NCBI GenBank assembly: GCA_033875255.1
Contig: JAWZSN010000025.1
Coordinates: 1 to 64,000 of the forward strand
Source of the DNA: Marinimicrococcus sp033875255
Lineage (GTDB): Bacteria > Pseudomonadota > Alphaproteobacteria > Geminicoccales > Geminicoccaceae
Length of the DNA stretch: 64,000 nt
Direction of reading: 5' to 3'
The notes under the pieces: generated by a model
What the model was told of the DNA's origin: nothing
Databases searched by the model: none
Seen by the model: the letters and a program-made list of their open reading frames with translations, nothing else
Shown: one piece after another, positions 1 to 8,149 of the stretch
Position numbering within the stretch: the first letter of the stretch is position 1
Layout of the letters: every line of letters begins with the position of its first letter
Position numbers and translations under genes: made by a program

Positions 1-61
1 CATCAACCACGCAGATCGCCGTCGTCGCCTGCGACACGTCCAAACCAACGTAAAGCTTCAT
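1..61 (-). CDS. IS110-family transposase, N-terminal fragment cut by window edge
   Basis: Reading the minus strand from the ATG at 61 gives MKLYVGLDVSQATTAICVVD, the usual start of IS110-type DEDD transposases. The first catalytic Asp sits in the GLDVSQ motif. Only 20 codons lie in the window, so it is not possible to tell whether the gene is intact beyond position 1. It lies 60 bp from a decayed IS256 element, so the left edge looks like an insertion hot spot. Confidence 0.75.
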   Translation of the reverse strand, partial: MKLYVGLDVSQATTAICVVD

Positions 62-120
62 CGCGTCCTCCAGTCCAGGCTGCCTGACGAGGTCATCGCA
101 GGCCGGCGGGATTACGCTAA

Positions 121-1519
121 GTGGTGTAGCTGAAGCTGGGCGGCCATCGACGGTTCTCGGGTAGGTTTGGCGTTGCAGGACCCGGGCTTCGAGCCGGGGA
201 GAGCCTCGATGGCCGAGGAAATGGTGGCGCTGCGCGGGCTGATGGAGAAGTCCTCGGATGCCGGTCTCCTGCGAGAGATGATCGGTTTCGCCGCGGAGCG
301 GCTGATGGCGCTCGAGGCCGGTGCCCTGACGGGCGCCGCCTGCGGCGAGAAGGGCACGGACCGGCTCGTCCAGCGCAACGGCTGGCGCGACCGCGACCGG
401 CAGAGGCGGGCCGGTACGGTGGAGCTGCGCCTTCCCAGGCTGCGCAAGGGCGTCTGCTTGCCGGGCTTCCTGGAGCCGAGGCAGGTGGCGGAGAAGGCCC
501 TGACGGCGGTGATCCATCATCCGCAGGAGGCGGAGGATCCGTCCCGGAAGGGGCCGATGTCAGGAGACATTGGCGGGGCGGCCGACATTCACGGTGTTGC
601 GACGCGTTCGGCCGATGACCTCGTGGAGGCGCTCGCCATGCGCGGGATCTCGAAAAGCCGGGTGTCCAGGCTGTGCGAGGAGATCGACGAGCGCGTCACC
701 GTCTTCCTCCAACGGCCGATCGAGGGCGACTGGCCCTGTCTGCGGATCGACGCGGCCTGGCCGAAGGTGCCGCAGGACGGGCGGATCGTCACGGTCGCCG
801 TGATCGTCGCGGTGGGCGCCAACAGCGACGGCCGCCGCGAGGTCCTCGGCATGGACATCGGCCCCTTTAAGGCAGAGCCCGTCTGGACCGAGCTCCTGCG
901 CGAGCGCGCCAGGCGGGGCCGGGGTGGCGTGAAGCTCGTCGTCCCGGAATGCCCATGAGGGCCCGAAGGCCACCGTCGCGAAGATCCCGAGCGGCACCTG
1001 GCAACGCCACCGCGTCCACCTCATGGGCAACGCGCTCGCCCATGCCGGCAAGAGCGGCCGGCGGGTCGTTTCTGCCTCGTCGCCCCAGCCTTCGCCCAGA
1101 ACGACGCGGACGCCGCCAGGCAGCAGTGGCGGCGCGTGGCCGAGCAGATCCGGCCGAAGCTGCCGAAACGCGCCCGCCTGATGGAGGATGCGCAGCCAGA
1201 CGTCCCCGCCTGCATGAGCTTCCCGCCGCAGCACCGGGCAAAGCTGCACTCCACGAATCCACTCGGGCGGCTCGATGCCGAGATCAAGCGGCGGACAGAG
1301 GTCGTCGGCATCGTCCCCGACGAGGAAGCCATCACCAGGCGCGTCGGCGCCATCCTGCCCGAGCAGAACGACGCGTGGCCCGTCCAGTGCTGCCGCTGCC
1401 TGACGCTGCAATCCGTCGCCCCTGCCAGCGATGATCCCGGCATCAGCCTGCCTACCATGGCTCCCTGACGAGCTCGACGCCTGCCAAAGATCACGCAGGC
1501 CAGCAGCGAGCCGCACCAC
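121..1519 (+). mobile_element. IS256-family insertion sequence remnant with terminal inverted repeats
   Basis: A roughly 1.4-kb element bounded by imperfect inverted repeats. The left end (121-140) starts gtggtgtagctgaagctgg, and the reverse complement of 1500-1519 starts gtggtgcggctcgctgctgg. The size fits IS256 elements, and the interior encodes a frameshifted IS256-type transposase. No clear 8-9 bp target duplication is visible at the flanks, in line with an old, decayed insertion. Confidence 0.65.
209..1468 (+). pseudogene. IS256-family (mutator-type) transposase, frameshifted
   Basis: The frame from ATG 209 reads MAEEMVALRGLMEKS and continues through conserved IS256 stretches (ALTGAACGEK, LVQRNGWRDRD, SRLCEEIDERV, REVLGMDIGP) until a frameshift near 950, where it stops after KLVVPECP. 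The homologous C-terminus resumes in another frame from about 1100 to 1468 (EQIRPKLPK, MSFPPQHRAKLHSTNPL, RRTEVVGI). About 20 extra codons interrupt the family alignment around 515-590. The middle of the catalytic domain is out of frame, so no active transposase can be made. Confidence 0.8.
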
Positions 1520-1583
1520 GCTCTGGGACAGGATCGCAACGTGTGAGCAGCCGCGTCGCGACACCAGTCGGTTAAGCGCCGGC

Positions 1584-2906
1584 TCAGACCATCATGTGGC
1601 CGTCATTGACGAGGCTGTCGAGCCCGGCGGCCGCCACCGCCTGGCCGCTGCCCAGCGGCAACAGCGTCTTGCCCGGCCCTGCCTCCAGCAAGACATCGTC
1701 GAACTCCAGGATCTCGATGGCGAAGAGCTTGTTCTTGCCGAGATTGCCGTCGCCGGTCTCCTTGTCGATCACCGTGATCTTGCCGTTCTTCTTCACGCTG
1801 ATCTTGAAGTCGGCGCTATCGCCCGCGAACACCGCCACGTCGAGCCCGTCGCCACCGTCCAGCCGGTCCTTGCCGGGGCCCGCCACGAGGATGTCGTCGC
1901 CACCGAGGCCCCACAGCCGATCCTTGCCGCTGCCGCCGTCCAGCAGGTTGGCCAGATCGTTGCCCCAGATCTTGTCGTTGCCGCTGCCGCCCACGGCGTT
2001 CTCGATCAGCGTCCCGTCGGCCAGCGCCAGCGTATCGGAGCTCTTGCCGCCTCGCGCCCGGACCGGCGCGCCAAGCTCGCTCCAGGCCCCCGGACGCAGG
2101 TCGATCAACGCGCTGCTGCTCTGGTTGGACCAGTCGATCGTATCGATGCCGCCGGTGTCGTAGATCGTCTCGAAGACCCGCTCGCCCGGCGCCCAAGCAT
2201 AAAGGGTATTGCCGGCACCGGTGGCATCGTTGGCGCCGTAGAGCTCCTGGATCGCGGCGATGTCGAGCGCCATGGGTGTCTTGGGAAAGAGGTCGTTGGA
2301 ATAGAGCTTGCCCAGCCGGTCGCCGGCCAGCGAGCGGTAGGACATGACGGTGGAGCCGATCCAGTCGGCGCCGGCTGCGAGGACGCCGCCGATGCCGCCG
2401 GGCTCGTGGGGATGCTTGAGGCCCAACGCGTGGCCGATCTCGTGGACCATCACGAAGAACCCGTAGCTGCCGGGCGTGTAGTCCATACCGGGCAGGAAGC
2501 TCGGCCCCAGCCACACGTCTCCCGACGGCGGGCCGGACTGCGGCAGATAGGCATGCGCGCTGGGGCTGGCGCTGGTCCGTGCAAAGCGCAGGTCGCCCAC
2601 GTCGCTGCCGCTCTCGACGACCTCGACAAAGCGAATGTCGGCCACGCCGGCCCACAGCTCGAGCGCTTCCCGCACCGCCGCTTCCTGGCTTGCCGAGAGC
2701 GGTTGGAAGCCTGCTCGCGGCTCGTCGAAATCGCCGTAGGGACGCGGCCAGGACGAGCCGAAGTCGGGGAAGCTGTAGGTGATCTCGACGGTGCCGCCGC
2801 TGCCGCCCCAGCTGGTGCCATAGATCAGGCTGTCCGCACCGGCACTGCTGCTCGCGCCATGGGCGGAGGCGGGGCTGGCGGACAGGGTGGCGGACCGAGC
2901 AGTCAT
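1584..2906 (-). CDS. Serralysin-like M10B metalloprotease with RTX repeats
   Basis: A 440-residue secreted zinc endopeptidase of the serralysin (M10B) family. The zinc motif HEIGHALGLKH spans residues 155-165 and the Met-turn VMSY residues 187-190. Glycine/Asp-rich calcium-binding RTX nonapeptides lie at about 305-355 (GGSGNDKIWG, GGSGKDRLWG, GLGGDDIL), followed by a beta-rich C-terminal region. There is no N-terminal signal peptide, as expected for type I secretion, but no ABC exporter, membrane-fusion protein or inhibitor gene lies nearby. The start has a GGAG five bases upstream. It is divergent from the barnase-like gene, and the two share a 154-bp promoter region. Both encode likely extracellular degradative enzymes. 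Confidence 0.9.
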   Translation of the reverse strand: MTARSATLSASPASAHGASSSAGADSLIYGTSWGGSGGTVEITYSFPDFGSSWPRPYGDFDEPRAGFQPLSASQEAAVREALELWAGVADIRFVEVVESGSDVGDLRFARTSASPSAHAYLPQSGPPSGDVWLGPSFLPGMDYTPGSYGFFVMVHEIGHALGLKHPHEPGGIGGVLAAGADWIGSTVMSYRSLAGDRLGKLYSNDLFPKTPMALDIAAIQELYGANDATGAGNTLYAWAPGERVFETIYDTGGIDTIDWSNQSSSALIDLRPGAWSELGAPVRARGGKSSDTLALADGTLIENAVGGSGNDKIWGNDLANLLDGGSGKDRLWGLGGDDILVAGPGKDRLDGGDGLDVAVFAGDSADFKISVKKNGKITVIDKETGDGNLGKNKLFAIEILEFDDVLLEAGPGKTLLPLGSGQAVAAAGLDSLVNDGHMMV

Positions 2907-3060
2907 GGCATCTCCAGGCCGTACAACTTCAAGGAGGAAAAGGCGCCATTAATTTCCTCACCGACATCATTGCCCTCTGGGGCCCCGGCCTGCCAAGCGG
3001 GAATGACGGCCGATCGGAAGCCAGTGTGACGCAGGCCGGTAAAAAGGGAGTGAACGCACG

Positions 3061-3519
3061 ATGAGAATGTCATGGGCATCCTTTGCCGGGGCGGGCCGCG
3101 TCATCGCGCTGCTCCTGCTGCTGCTCCCCCCGCTTCCAGGGCTGGCCGGCGAGGCCGAGGTCAGGGCGTTCGCGAGTCTGCTCGGGCTGCGCGATGTTGA
3201 GGGCTTCGTGGCGACGGTGACCAGCCTGCGCGAGGACGGCGATCTGCCGGAGCGCTATCTCACCAAGAGCGAGGCACGCCGCCTCGGCTGGCGGCCGGGC
3301 CGGGACCTGTGCCGGTCAGACCCAAAGGGAATCATGGGCGGTGACCGGTTCGGCAATCGCGAGCGCCGCCTGCCTGACAAGCCGGGGCGGATCTGGTACG
3401 AGGCCGACCTCGACTTCGCCTGCGGGCGGCGCGGGGCGAGGCGGCTGGTGTTTTCCTCCGACGGTCTCGTCTTCGTCACCCTCGACCACTATGAGACCTT
3501 CAAGGAGGTGCCGCCGTGA
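3061..3519 (+). CDS. Secreted barnase-like guanyl-preferring ribonuclease
   Basis: A 152-residue protein: a signal peptide (hydrophobic core at residues 14-28, probable cut after GLAG) followed by a barnase (N1/T1-type microbial RNase) domain. Against barnase the whole active site is kept: Lys27 is K69 (LTKSEA), Arg59 is R100 (GNRERRLP), Glu73 is E114 (YEADLDF), Arg83 and Arg87 are R124 and R128, and His102 is H143 (LDHYETF). Cys84 and Cys121 could form a disulfide, which barnase lacks. The family cuts RNA after G and is toxic in the cytosol. The next gene starts with a matching barstar domain. The stop codon lies inside the first copy of a duplicated ribosome-binding segment. I infer an extracellular RNA-scavenging or antagonistic role. 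Confidence 0.9.
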   Translation: MRMSWASFAGAGRVIALLLLLLPPLPGLAGEAEVRAFASLLGLRDVEGFVATVTSLREDGDLPERYLTKSEARRLGWRPGRDLCRSDPKGIMGGDRFGNRERRLPDKPGRIWYEADLDFACGRRGARRLVFSSDGLVFVTLDHYETFKEVPP

Positions 3520-3559
3520 GCGGCCTTGGCAAGGAGGTGCCGCCATGAGCGGCCTCGCG
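3502..3559 (+). repeat. 29-bp tandem duplication of the barstar ribosome binding site and start region
   Basis: Two adjacent copies (3502-3530 and 3531-3559) share their first 25 bases except one. Both read aaggaggtgccgcc, then a start-like codon, then gagcggcct. Copy 1 carries GTG and ends the RNase gene (TGA at 3517-3519). Copy 2 carries the ATG of the barstar-HPRT gene. The GTG of copy 1 opens a 10-codon leader ORF (3516-3548) whose TGA overlaps the real ATG, so translational coupling is possible. Confidence 0.85.
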
Positions 3560-4354
3560 CGTTGCGTCATCGATGCCGGCCTCGCCAGCCGCGAGGCGGT
3601 CTTCGCCCGTCTGGCGGAGCAGCTCGACTGCCCGCTGCCGGCCAATCTCGACGCCCTCTACGACATTCTGTCCCGCGAGGCGGCGGGCCCCCTGGAGATC
3701 GTCTGGCGCGCCGACCGGCGGGCGCTGGGCGAGGATTTCGAGCGCATCCTGGCGGCCCTGCAGGAGGTGGCGCTGGAGCGCGACGACATGCGGCTGCTCG
3801 ACGAGGCGGCGGAAAGGGACGAGATGGACGAGCAGGTGAAGGTGCTGTTCTCCGAGCAGGAGGTGGCCGCGAGGGTGCAGGAGCTGGCACGCGAGATCGC
3901 TGCTCGCATGCCGCGCGAGTTCACCCTGGTGGGCCTGCTCAAGGGCGCCTTCGTGTTCACCGCCGACCTGGTGCGGGCGCTGGACCGCGAGGGCTGCCGG
4001 CCGCGCGTCGAGTTCCTGCAGGTCTCCTCCTACGGCACCGGCACCGAGAGCAGCGGCAGGGTCAAGGTGATCGGCGGCATGCCCGGGTCCATCGAGGGGC
4101 AGGAGGTGCTGCTCGTCGATGACATCCAGGACACCGGGCGCACCCTGGCCTTCACCCGGCAGATGCTGCTCGACAACGGGGCCGCCCGGGCCATGACCTG
4201 CGCGCTCCTCGACAAGCCGTCGCGCCGCGTGGTGGAGATCGAGCCTGACCTCACCGGCTTCGTCATCGACGATGTGTTCGTGGTGGGCTACGGCATCGAC
4301 TATGCCGAGCGCTACCGTCATCTGCCGTTCATCGGCAAGGTCGAGGCCTCCTAG
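3545..4354 (+). CDS. Barstar domain fused to hypoxanthine phosphoribosyltransferase
   Basis: A 269-residue two-domain cytosolic protein. Residues 7-88 are barstar-like: NLDALYDIL at 34-42 matches the barstar NLDALWDCL helix, keeping D36 and D40 (barstar D35 and D39, which occupy the barnase active site), with Y39 in place of W38. Residues 96-269 are a complete HPRT: start-like segment VKVLFSEQEVAARV, LLKGAF at 131-136, and the PRPP loop LLVDDIQDTGRTL at 189-201. The reading frame is open across the junction with no stop. ATG 3545 is chosen because AAGGAGG lies 7 bases upstream and the barstar homology starts there. HPRT converts hypoxanthine or guanine plus PRPP to IMP or GMP. The pairing with the upstream RNase suggests self-protection linked to purine salvage, which is my inference. 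Confidence 0.85.
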   Translation: MSGLARCVIDAGLASREAVFARLAEQLDCPLPANLDALYDILSREAAGPLEIVWRADRRALGEDFERILAALQEVALERDDMRLLDEAAERDEMDEQVKVLFSEQEVAARVQELAREIAARMPREFTLVGLLKGAFVFTADLVRALDREGCRPRVEFLQVSSYGTGTESSGRVKVIGGMPGSIEGQEVLLVDDIQDTGRTLAFTRQMLLDNGAARAMTCALLDKPSRRVVEIEPDLTGFVIDDVFVVGYGIDYAERYRHLPFIGKVEAS

Positions 4355-4448
4355 GACCCCCGCGGCCCTCCGCCTATTGCCGCCACGCGCCGTGCCGCTA
4401 TCTCTCGGGGGGAAGGTTGCGCCCCTCGGCGCGGCGGAGTGGATGGCG

Positions 4449-5018
4449 ATGGCTCGTCGGTTTCTGTCTTTTATGCTCCTTGCAGCACCCTTGGCGCTCG
4501 CCGGCTGCCTCGAAGGCGGCGGCGCGCCTTACGGGCCGGGTTACCTCTCGGGTCCCGCCTATTACGACACGGCCGATCGCAGCAACCGCTTCCAGCCGCG
4601 GCCCGGCGTCAGCTGCGATGCCCGCTCGCGCGTCTGCTACGACCGCCGCGGCCCCGACGTCGGCTTGACCCGTGAATATTTCGGCGGCAGCGCCTCCAAG
4701 CGCCTTGCCAACGATCTCGACCGTCGCAAGACCGACCCGGTCTACCGCCCCAAGGACAAGGTGAAGTGCGATCTCGACGACGAGGTCTGCTACAAAAAGG
4801 GCGAGCCCGACTACAAGAACACCCGCCAGCAGTTCGGTCGCAAGGCCGCGAGCGAGGTGCGCGAGCCGGGCTGGAAGCCGGACGAGATCCGCCCGGGAAA
4901 GAACGTCGTATGCAGCACGGGCGATCAGGCCTGCTACAAGAAAAGCGGCGAGCCCGCCATCGGCGCTACGCGCAAGGTCTTCGGCAAAAAGGCCGCCAAG
5001 GAGCTCAAAGAAGACTAG
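4449..5018 (+). CDS. Lipoprotein with three Cys-containing repeats
   Basis: A protein of about 189 residues with a lipoprotein signal (MARRFLSFMLLAAPLALAGC, lipobox LAGC). The mature part holds three repeats of a pattern ending CYxxxGxxxxxTRxxFG: CDARSRVCYDRRGPDVGLT, CDLDDEVCYKKGEPDYKNT and CSTGDQACYKKSGEPAIGA. Each repeat has two Cys that could form a disulfide. This resembles the Fels-1/YcgJ type of small envelope proteins, but that assignment is tentative. ATG 4449 has GGAG at nine bases. The in-frame ATG 4443 is only three bases from it and is less likely. Function unknown. Confidence 0.75.
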   Translation: MARRFLSFMLLAAPLALAGCLEGGGAPYGPGYLSGPAYYDTADRSNRFQPRPGVSCDARSRVCYDRRGPDVGLTREYFGGSASKRLANDLDRRKTDPVYRPKDKVKCDLDDEVCYKKGEPDYKNTRQQFGRKAASEVREPGWKPDEIRPGKNVVCSTGDQACYKKSGEPAIGATRKVFGKKAAKELKED

Positions 5019-5306
5019 AGCGCCTCTCGACTAGCTGCACGCGGGGCGAGCCCTCGAGCGGCTGGTGAAACTGGGGAGGAGCGCTGCCCGGATCCGGCCC
5101 GGTTTCGGCCGGGTGGCGGCGGCGAGCATCAGCGGATCGTGCGCTCCGTCGCCGCTGTCCATCGGTAAAAACCAAAGTTAGTGCCGCGCGTAGCGCCGCG
5201 CGCGTCTCCCGCCGCAAGCCGCACCGGCTCTCCGCGCTTCATGGCGACGTGTTTCCCTGCGCCGCGGCTGCTCGCCGCGACGCCGAACATGGCGTTGCCG
5301 GCAGGC

Positions 5307-5819
5307 TCACTGCACCCGGATCAGCCCTTCGGGCTGGCGCGGCTCGTAGCCGATCTCGCCGGCCTCGGCCCCCAGCGCGTCGCTCAGCGTCGGCCAGGCC
5401 GGCGGGCCGCCGGCCCCCTCGCACAATGCGTCGAGGAGCCGTTCGGCAACCGTCGGGAGGAGCGCGTCGTCGGGACCGAGCGCATTGAGGAAGAAGCAGG
5501 TGTGGACGGCGTCACAGACGATTGTGCTGGAGCGGACCGCACCGGGGCCGGCACGTGCCGGCAGGATCGGCGGCGACGCCCGCCGCGGCGCCTTGCCACC
5601 GAGCCGGCGCCGGCTTCGCTCACGGAGGCACGCGCGCAGCCAGTCGTCGAGCTGGCGCATGGCGCCGTAGCCGAGCTCACGGCCGATGGTGGAGCGGATC
5701 TGGCGCAATCCCGCCAGAGCGGCATGCGCCAGATCGGCCGGCTCGTGCCGGTCGCGCACCAGGCACAACGCCCGGCTCACGACAGATACCGCTTGCTGCG
5801 GCATGACGGACATTGTCAT
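5307..5819 (-). CDS. Hypothetical protein
   Basis: A 170-residue reading frame from ATG 5819 (MTMSVMPQQAVSVVSRALCL). I recognise no family. The C-terminal half (SSTIVCDAVHTCFFLNALG, then LPTVAERLLDAL) has the hydrophobic/charged mix of a real protein, whereas the 60 codons the frame offers upstream look non-coding. A neighbouring minus frame at 5790-5907 (RVYDMGSTLPKRADPRLDEA) also looks protein-like, so an older, longer gene may have been frameshifted here. No membrane segment or signal peptide is seen. Confidence 0.4.
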   Translation of the reverse strand: MTMSVMPQQAVSVVSRALCLVRDRHEPADLAHAALAGLRQIRSTIGRELGYGAMRQLDDWLRACLRERSRRRLGGKAPRRASPPILPARAGPGAVRSSTIVCDAVHTCFFLNALGPDDALLPTVAERLLDALCEGAGGPPAWPTLSDALGAEAGEIGYEPRQPEGLIRVQ

Positions 5820-6221
5820 GGACAGCCTCGTCGAGCCTGGGGTCCGCGCGCTTCGGCAAGGTCGAGCCCATGTCGTAGACCCGCTCCGCGGGGGCGCGGC
5901 CCGCCATTCGTGATACATGAGCAACGGCTCACAAGGCGCGAGGTGCCGCCGGAGGATGGCACCTACGCTCTGCCTTCTCGTCGCGGGAGATCCACCTGAC
6001 ACGGCGCGCGCGGCTTTTGCTCTCTGGCTTCTGTCAGGTGGCGGCGGTGAGCATCCAGCGGATCTGCAACGCGCCGGCGATCCTGCCGGAGCGGGAACCC
6101 GCCGTTGCGCTCATCCCGGATGCCCTCACGATCCGTCGTTCCGCAAGGATGACACGGCGAGGGTTACAGCTATCCCACCAAATTACCTGATAGCGTATCC
6201 GCCCTGTGCGACCATCTCATC
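5820..6221. other. Gene-poor stretch before the IS630 remnant
   Basis: I find no supportable gene in these 400 bases. Two short traces are noted: the protein-like minus frame at 5790-5907, and a segment around 6030-6062 (ggtggcggcggtgagcatcc) that also occurs, slightly diverged, at 5110-5135 (gggtggcggcggcgagcatc). Both look like debris of past insertions. Confidence 0.4.
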
Positions 6222-6951
6222 ATGGAGCAGCAGGATTTTCGCGGTATCGGACGGGCGGCGCAGGAGGCGTTGCGGCGGGGGGCCTGTGGCTGAACGGGCG
6301 TACAGCGGCAGACGGCGGATGGCTGGGTCACGCGGCAGCGCGAGCTTGGGCCCACCGGGGTGCTGGACGGGCGGCGGGTGTCGCCGCGGCGCGGCAAGGG
6401 GCTGCTGAGCGAGGCGCAGGGCCGGCAGGTGCAGGACTGGATCGCCGACACGTCGCCGGAGCAGCTGAAGCTGCCGTTCGCTCACTGGATGCCTCGGGTG
6501 GTGTGGGGACGGCGCGGGCGGTGCGGGATCTGATCAAGACGCAGTTCGGTATCCGGCTCGGCCTCTCGACGGTGCCGCTCTACCTGCGGCGCTGGGGCCA
6601 TCGGCGCCGGAGATGAGCGCGAAAAGGCCACTCTTGCGGGCGCGCGAGCGCTCGCCCGCGGCGATCAGGGCCTGGCTGGGGCGAGCCTGGCCGGCGATCG
6701 CCGCCCGGGCCAAGCGCGAGGGGCGGTGATCTACTGAGGCGACGAGACGGGGGTCAGTAACGGCGAGAAGACCGGTCGCAGCTGGGCCCCCAGGGGGCGG
6801 ACACCGGTGGTGACCCGCCATGCGCGGCGCCTGGGCGGCAGCATAATCTCGGCCGTCAGTGATCGCGGCCTGATGCGCTTCATGCTTGATGACGGGGCCT
6901 TGAACGCCGGGCTGTTCGTGACCTTCGTGCGCGGCCTGGTGAAGGACATCA
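6222..6951 (+). pseudogene. IS630-family transposase, truncated and frameshifted
   Basis: ATG 6222 begins MEQQDFRGIGRAAQEALRR, the usual start of a large IS630 group, but a stop follows within 24 codons. Homology then jumps frames: LSTVPLYLRRWG near 6570-6600, and SIISAVSDRGLMRFM with LNAGLFVTFVRGLVKD at 6840-6950. The catalytic-core segment that should follow is missing and the match ends abruptly near 6951. About 730 bp remain of a gene normally near 1 kb. There is no functional product. Confidence 0.75.
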
Positions 6952-6976
6952 GGTGTAGCGTTAGGATATCAACAAC

Positions 6977-7084
6977 TCGGACCCGCCATCCTGCTGGGGT
7001 GAGACTCCGCCGCCGCGGAACCCGGGGGCTGCACCTCTTTCACCATCCGCGAGAATTTCACGGCAAAGGTTGAGGAACCGTGAA
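6977..7084 (+). repeat. Diverged copy of the MITE-like repeat
   Basis: A stretch of about 108 bp, similar along its length to 7134-7243 in the same orientation. Shared blocks include catcctgctgg, gactccgccgccg, gcacctct and caccatccgcgagaat. The left end lacks the terminal inverted repeat seen on the other copy, so this copy is truncated or more decayed. It abuts the IS630 remnant. Confidence 0.6.
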
Positions 7085-7119
7085 ACGGCCCTGGAGATCT
7101 GCCAACCGGCCCCGCACGT

Positions 7120-7243
7120 TCACGCCTTCTTAGTCCGGCCCGCGCATCCTGCTGGAGTGGGACTCCGCCGCCGTGAAACTCCGGCGGTGGCACCTCTCCC
7201 ACCATCCGCGAGAATGCGCTGATAAAGGCTGAGAAGGCGTGAA
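7120..7243 (+). mobile_element. MITE-like 124-bp element with 15-bp terminal inverted repeats
   Basis: The left end, ttcacgccttcttag (7120-7134), matches the reverse complement of the right end (ctgagaaggcgtgaa, 7229-7243) at 14 of 15 bases. The interior is shared with 6977-7084. There is no coding capacity of its own. The same dinucleotide, cg, flanks both ends, too short to prove a target duplication. It fits a non-autonomous element mobilised by a transposase elsewhere. Confidence 0.6.
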
Positions 7244-7325
7244 CGCGGTTCCCTGCAGCCGCTGCCAGCATTTGCGATCCTCAGAGGCCAGGATGTCGCT
7301 GCTGGCCTCCGCACCGGCCTGATCT

Positions 7326-7364
7326 CCAGAGAGAAATGGAAGAAAGGAAGCCGCGCGCAGCGCC
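7326..7364 (+). repeat. Dispersed intergenic repeat, copy 1 (core gccgcgcgcagcgcc)
   Basis: A purine-rich stretch (gaaatggaagaaaggaa) followed by the 15-base core at 7350-7364. The same core is found exactly at three other intergenic sites in the window and with one change at a fourth. Confidence 0.6.
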
Positions 7365-7377
7365 TTGTGCGGCGCCG

Positions 7378-8130
7378 AAGCCACAGCCATGCATCGACCG
7401 CTCACCTCGTCGGCCGGGCTTGCGGCGCTTGTCCGCAGCACGCGGCGATGGTGGGACCGATCGGCGAGAAGCAGCCGCCGCCGGCGTAGGTGCGCGCGAG
7501 CGAACGCTCGGCACCGCCGGCGCACCGAGGGTGCGGCTGGTCTCCAGGACCGCTCCTCCCGTTCGCGGTCGGGAAATGCCGACGCTTCGGCCCGCGGAGA
7601 AGCCGAAGCTCGCAGGCCCCGCCTGTCGCGGGCCGGCTGCCGCGAGCAGGTCCCGGGCGCCTGGCCTCGACCGAGCCGGTCGAAAAGCTGTCCCGCCTCG
7701 ACGGCGTCGGCCACCGGGTCACCGGCGATCGACGCGGCGCCATCGACGGGGCCATCCGGCTCGCTTATGTCGAGGTCCTGCCGGACGAGCGCTGGCGGGC
7801 CATGATCAACTTTCCCATGCGCGCCCGGGTGTTCCGTGCGCGCGGCGTCTGGGTGGATCGGGTGATGGCCGGCAACCATTCCGGCTACGTCCTCCACCTC
7901 TGCCATAATGGCCCTGTGCCTGCCGGCTATCCGGCACATCCGGGCCCAGACCCACACCCCGAAGGCCGAGGGTCTCACCCGGACCCTCTGCGCGAATGGG
8001 CCTACGCCATCCCCTGCCGGTCGTCCGATCCTCTGACGGCCGCGCTGCCGACCCGCCGGCCTGGTGCAATGAACGAAGGTCACACGGTAGCCTCGCCCGG
8101 AGATCGCCCACCCAGGCTGCTGCCGGAACA
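7378..8130 (+). pseudogene. IS481-family transposase, heavily degraded
   Basis: Several frames carry recognisable IS481/integrase-core pieces in the right order: GLQDRSSR near 7535, LSRLDGVGHRVTGDRRGA at 7690-7745, an interrupted catalytic region at 7750-7960, LREWAYA near 7990, and HGSLARRSP near 8090-8115. At least three frameshifts and missing catalytic residues make it non-functional. Together with the IS110, IS256 and IS630 remnants it makes the first 8 kb an insertion graveyard. Confidence 0.7.
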
Positions 8131-8149
8131 ACCCGACAAGAGCTCAGCG

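Noticed and set aside
3341..3544. Upstream extension of the barstar-HPRT frame into the RNase gene
   Set aside because: The added residues are the RNase gene read in the wrong frame. The strong ribosome binding site and the homology both start at ATG 3545.
4355..4442. Terminator after the barstar-HPRT gene
   Set aside because: No stable hairpin followed by a U-run could be found in the 88-bp gap.
5102..6065. Short similar segments near 5110 and 6030 as an insertion-sequence repeat
   Set aside because: About 30 bp with mismatches. Too short to define an element; noted only as possible debris.
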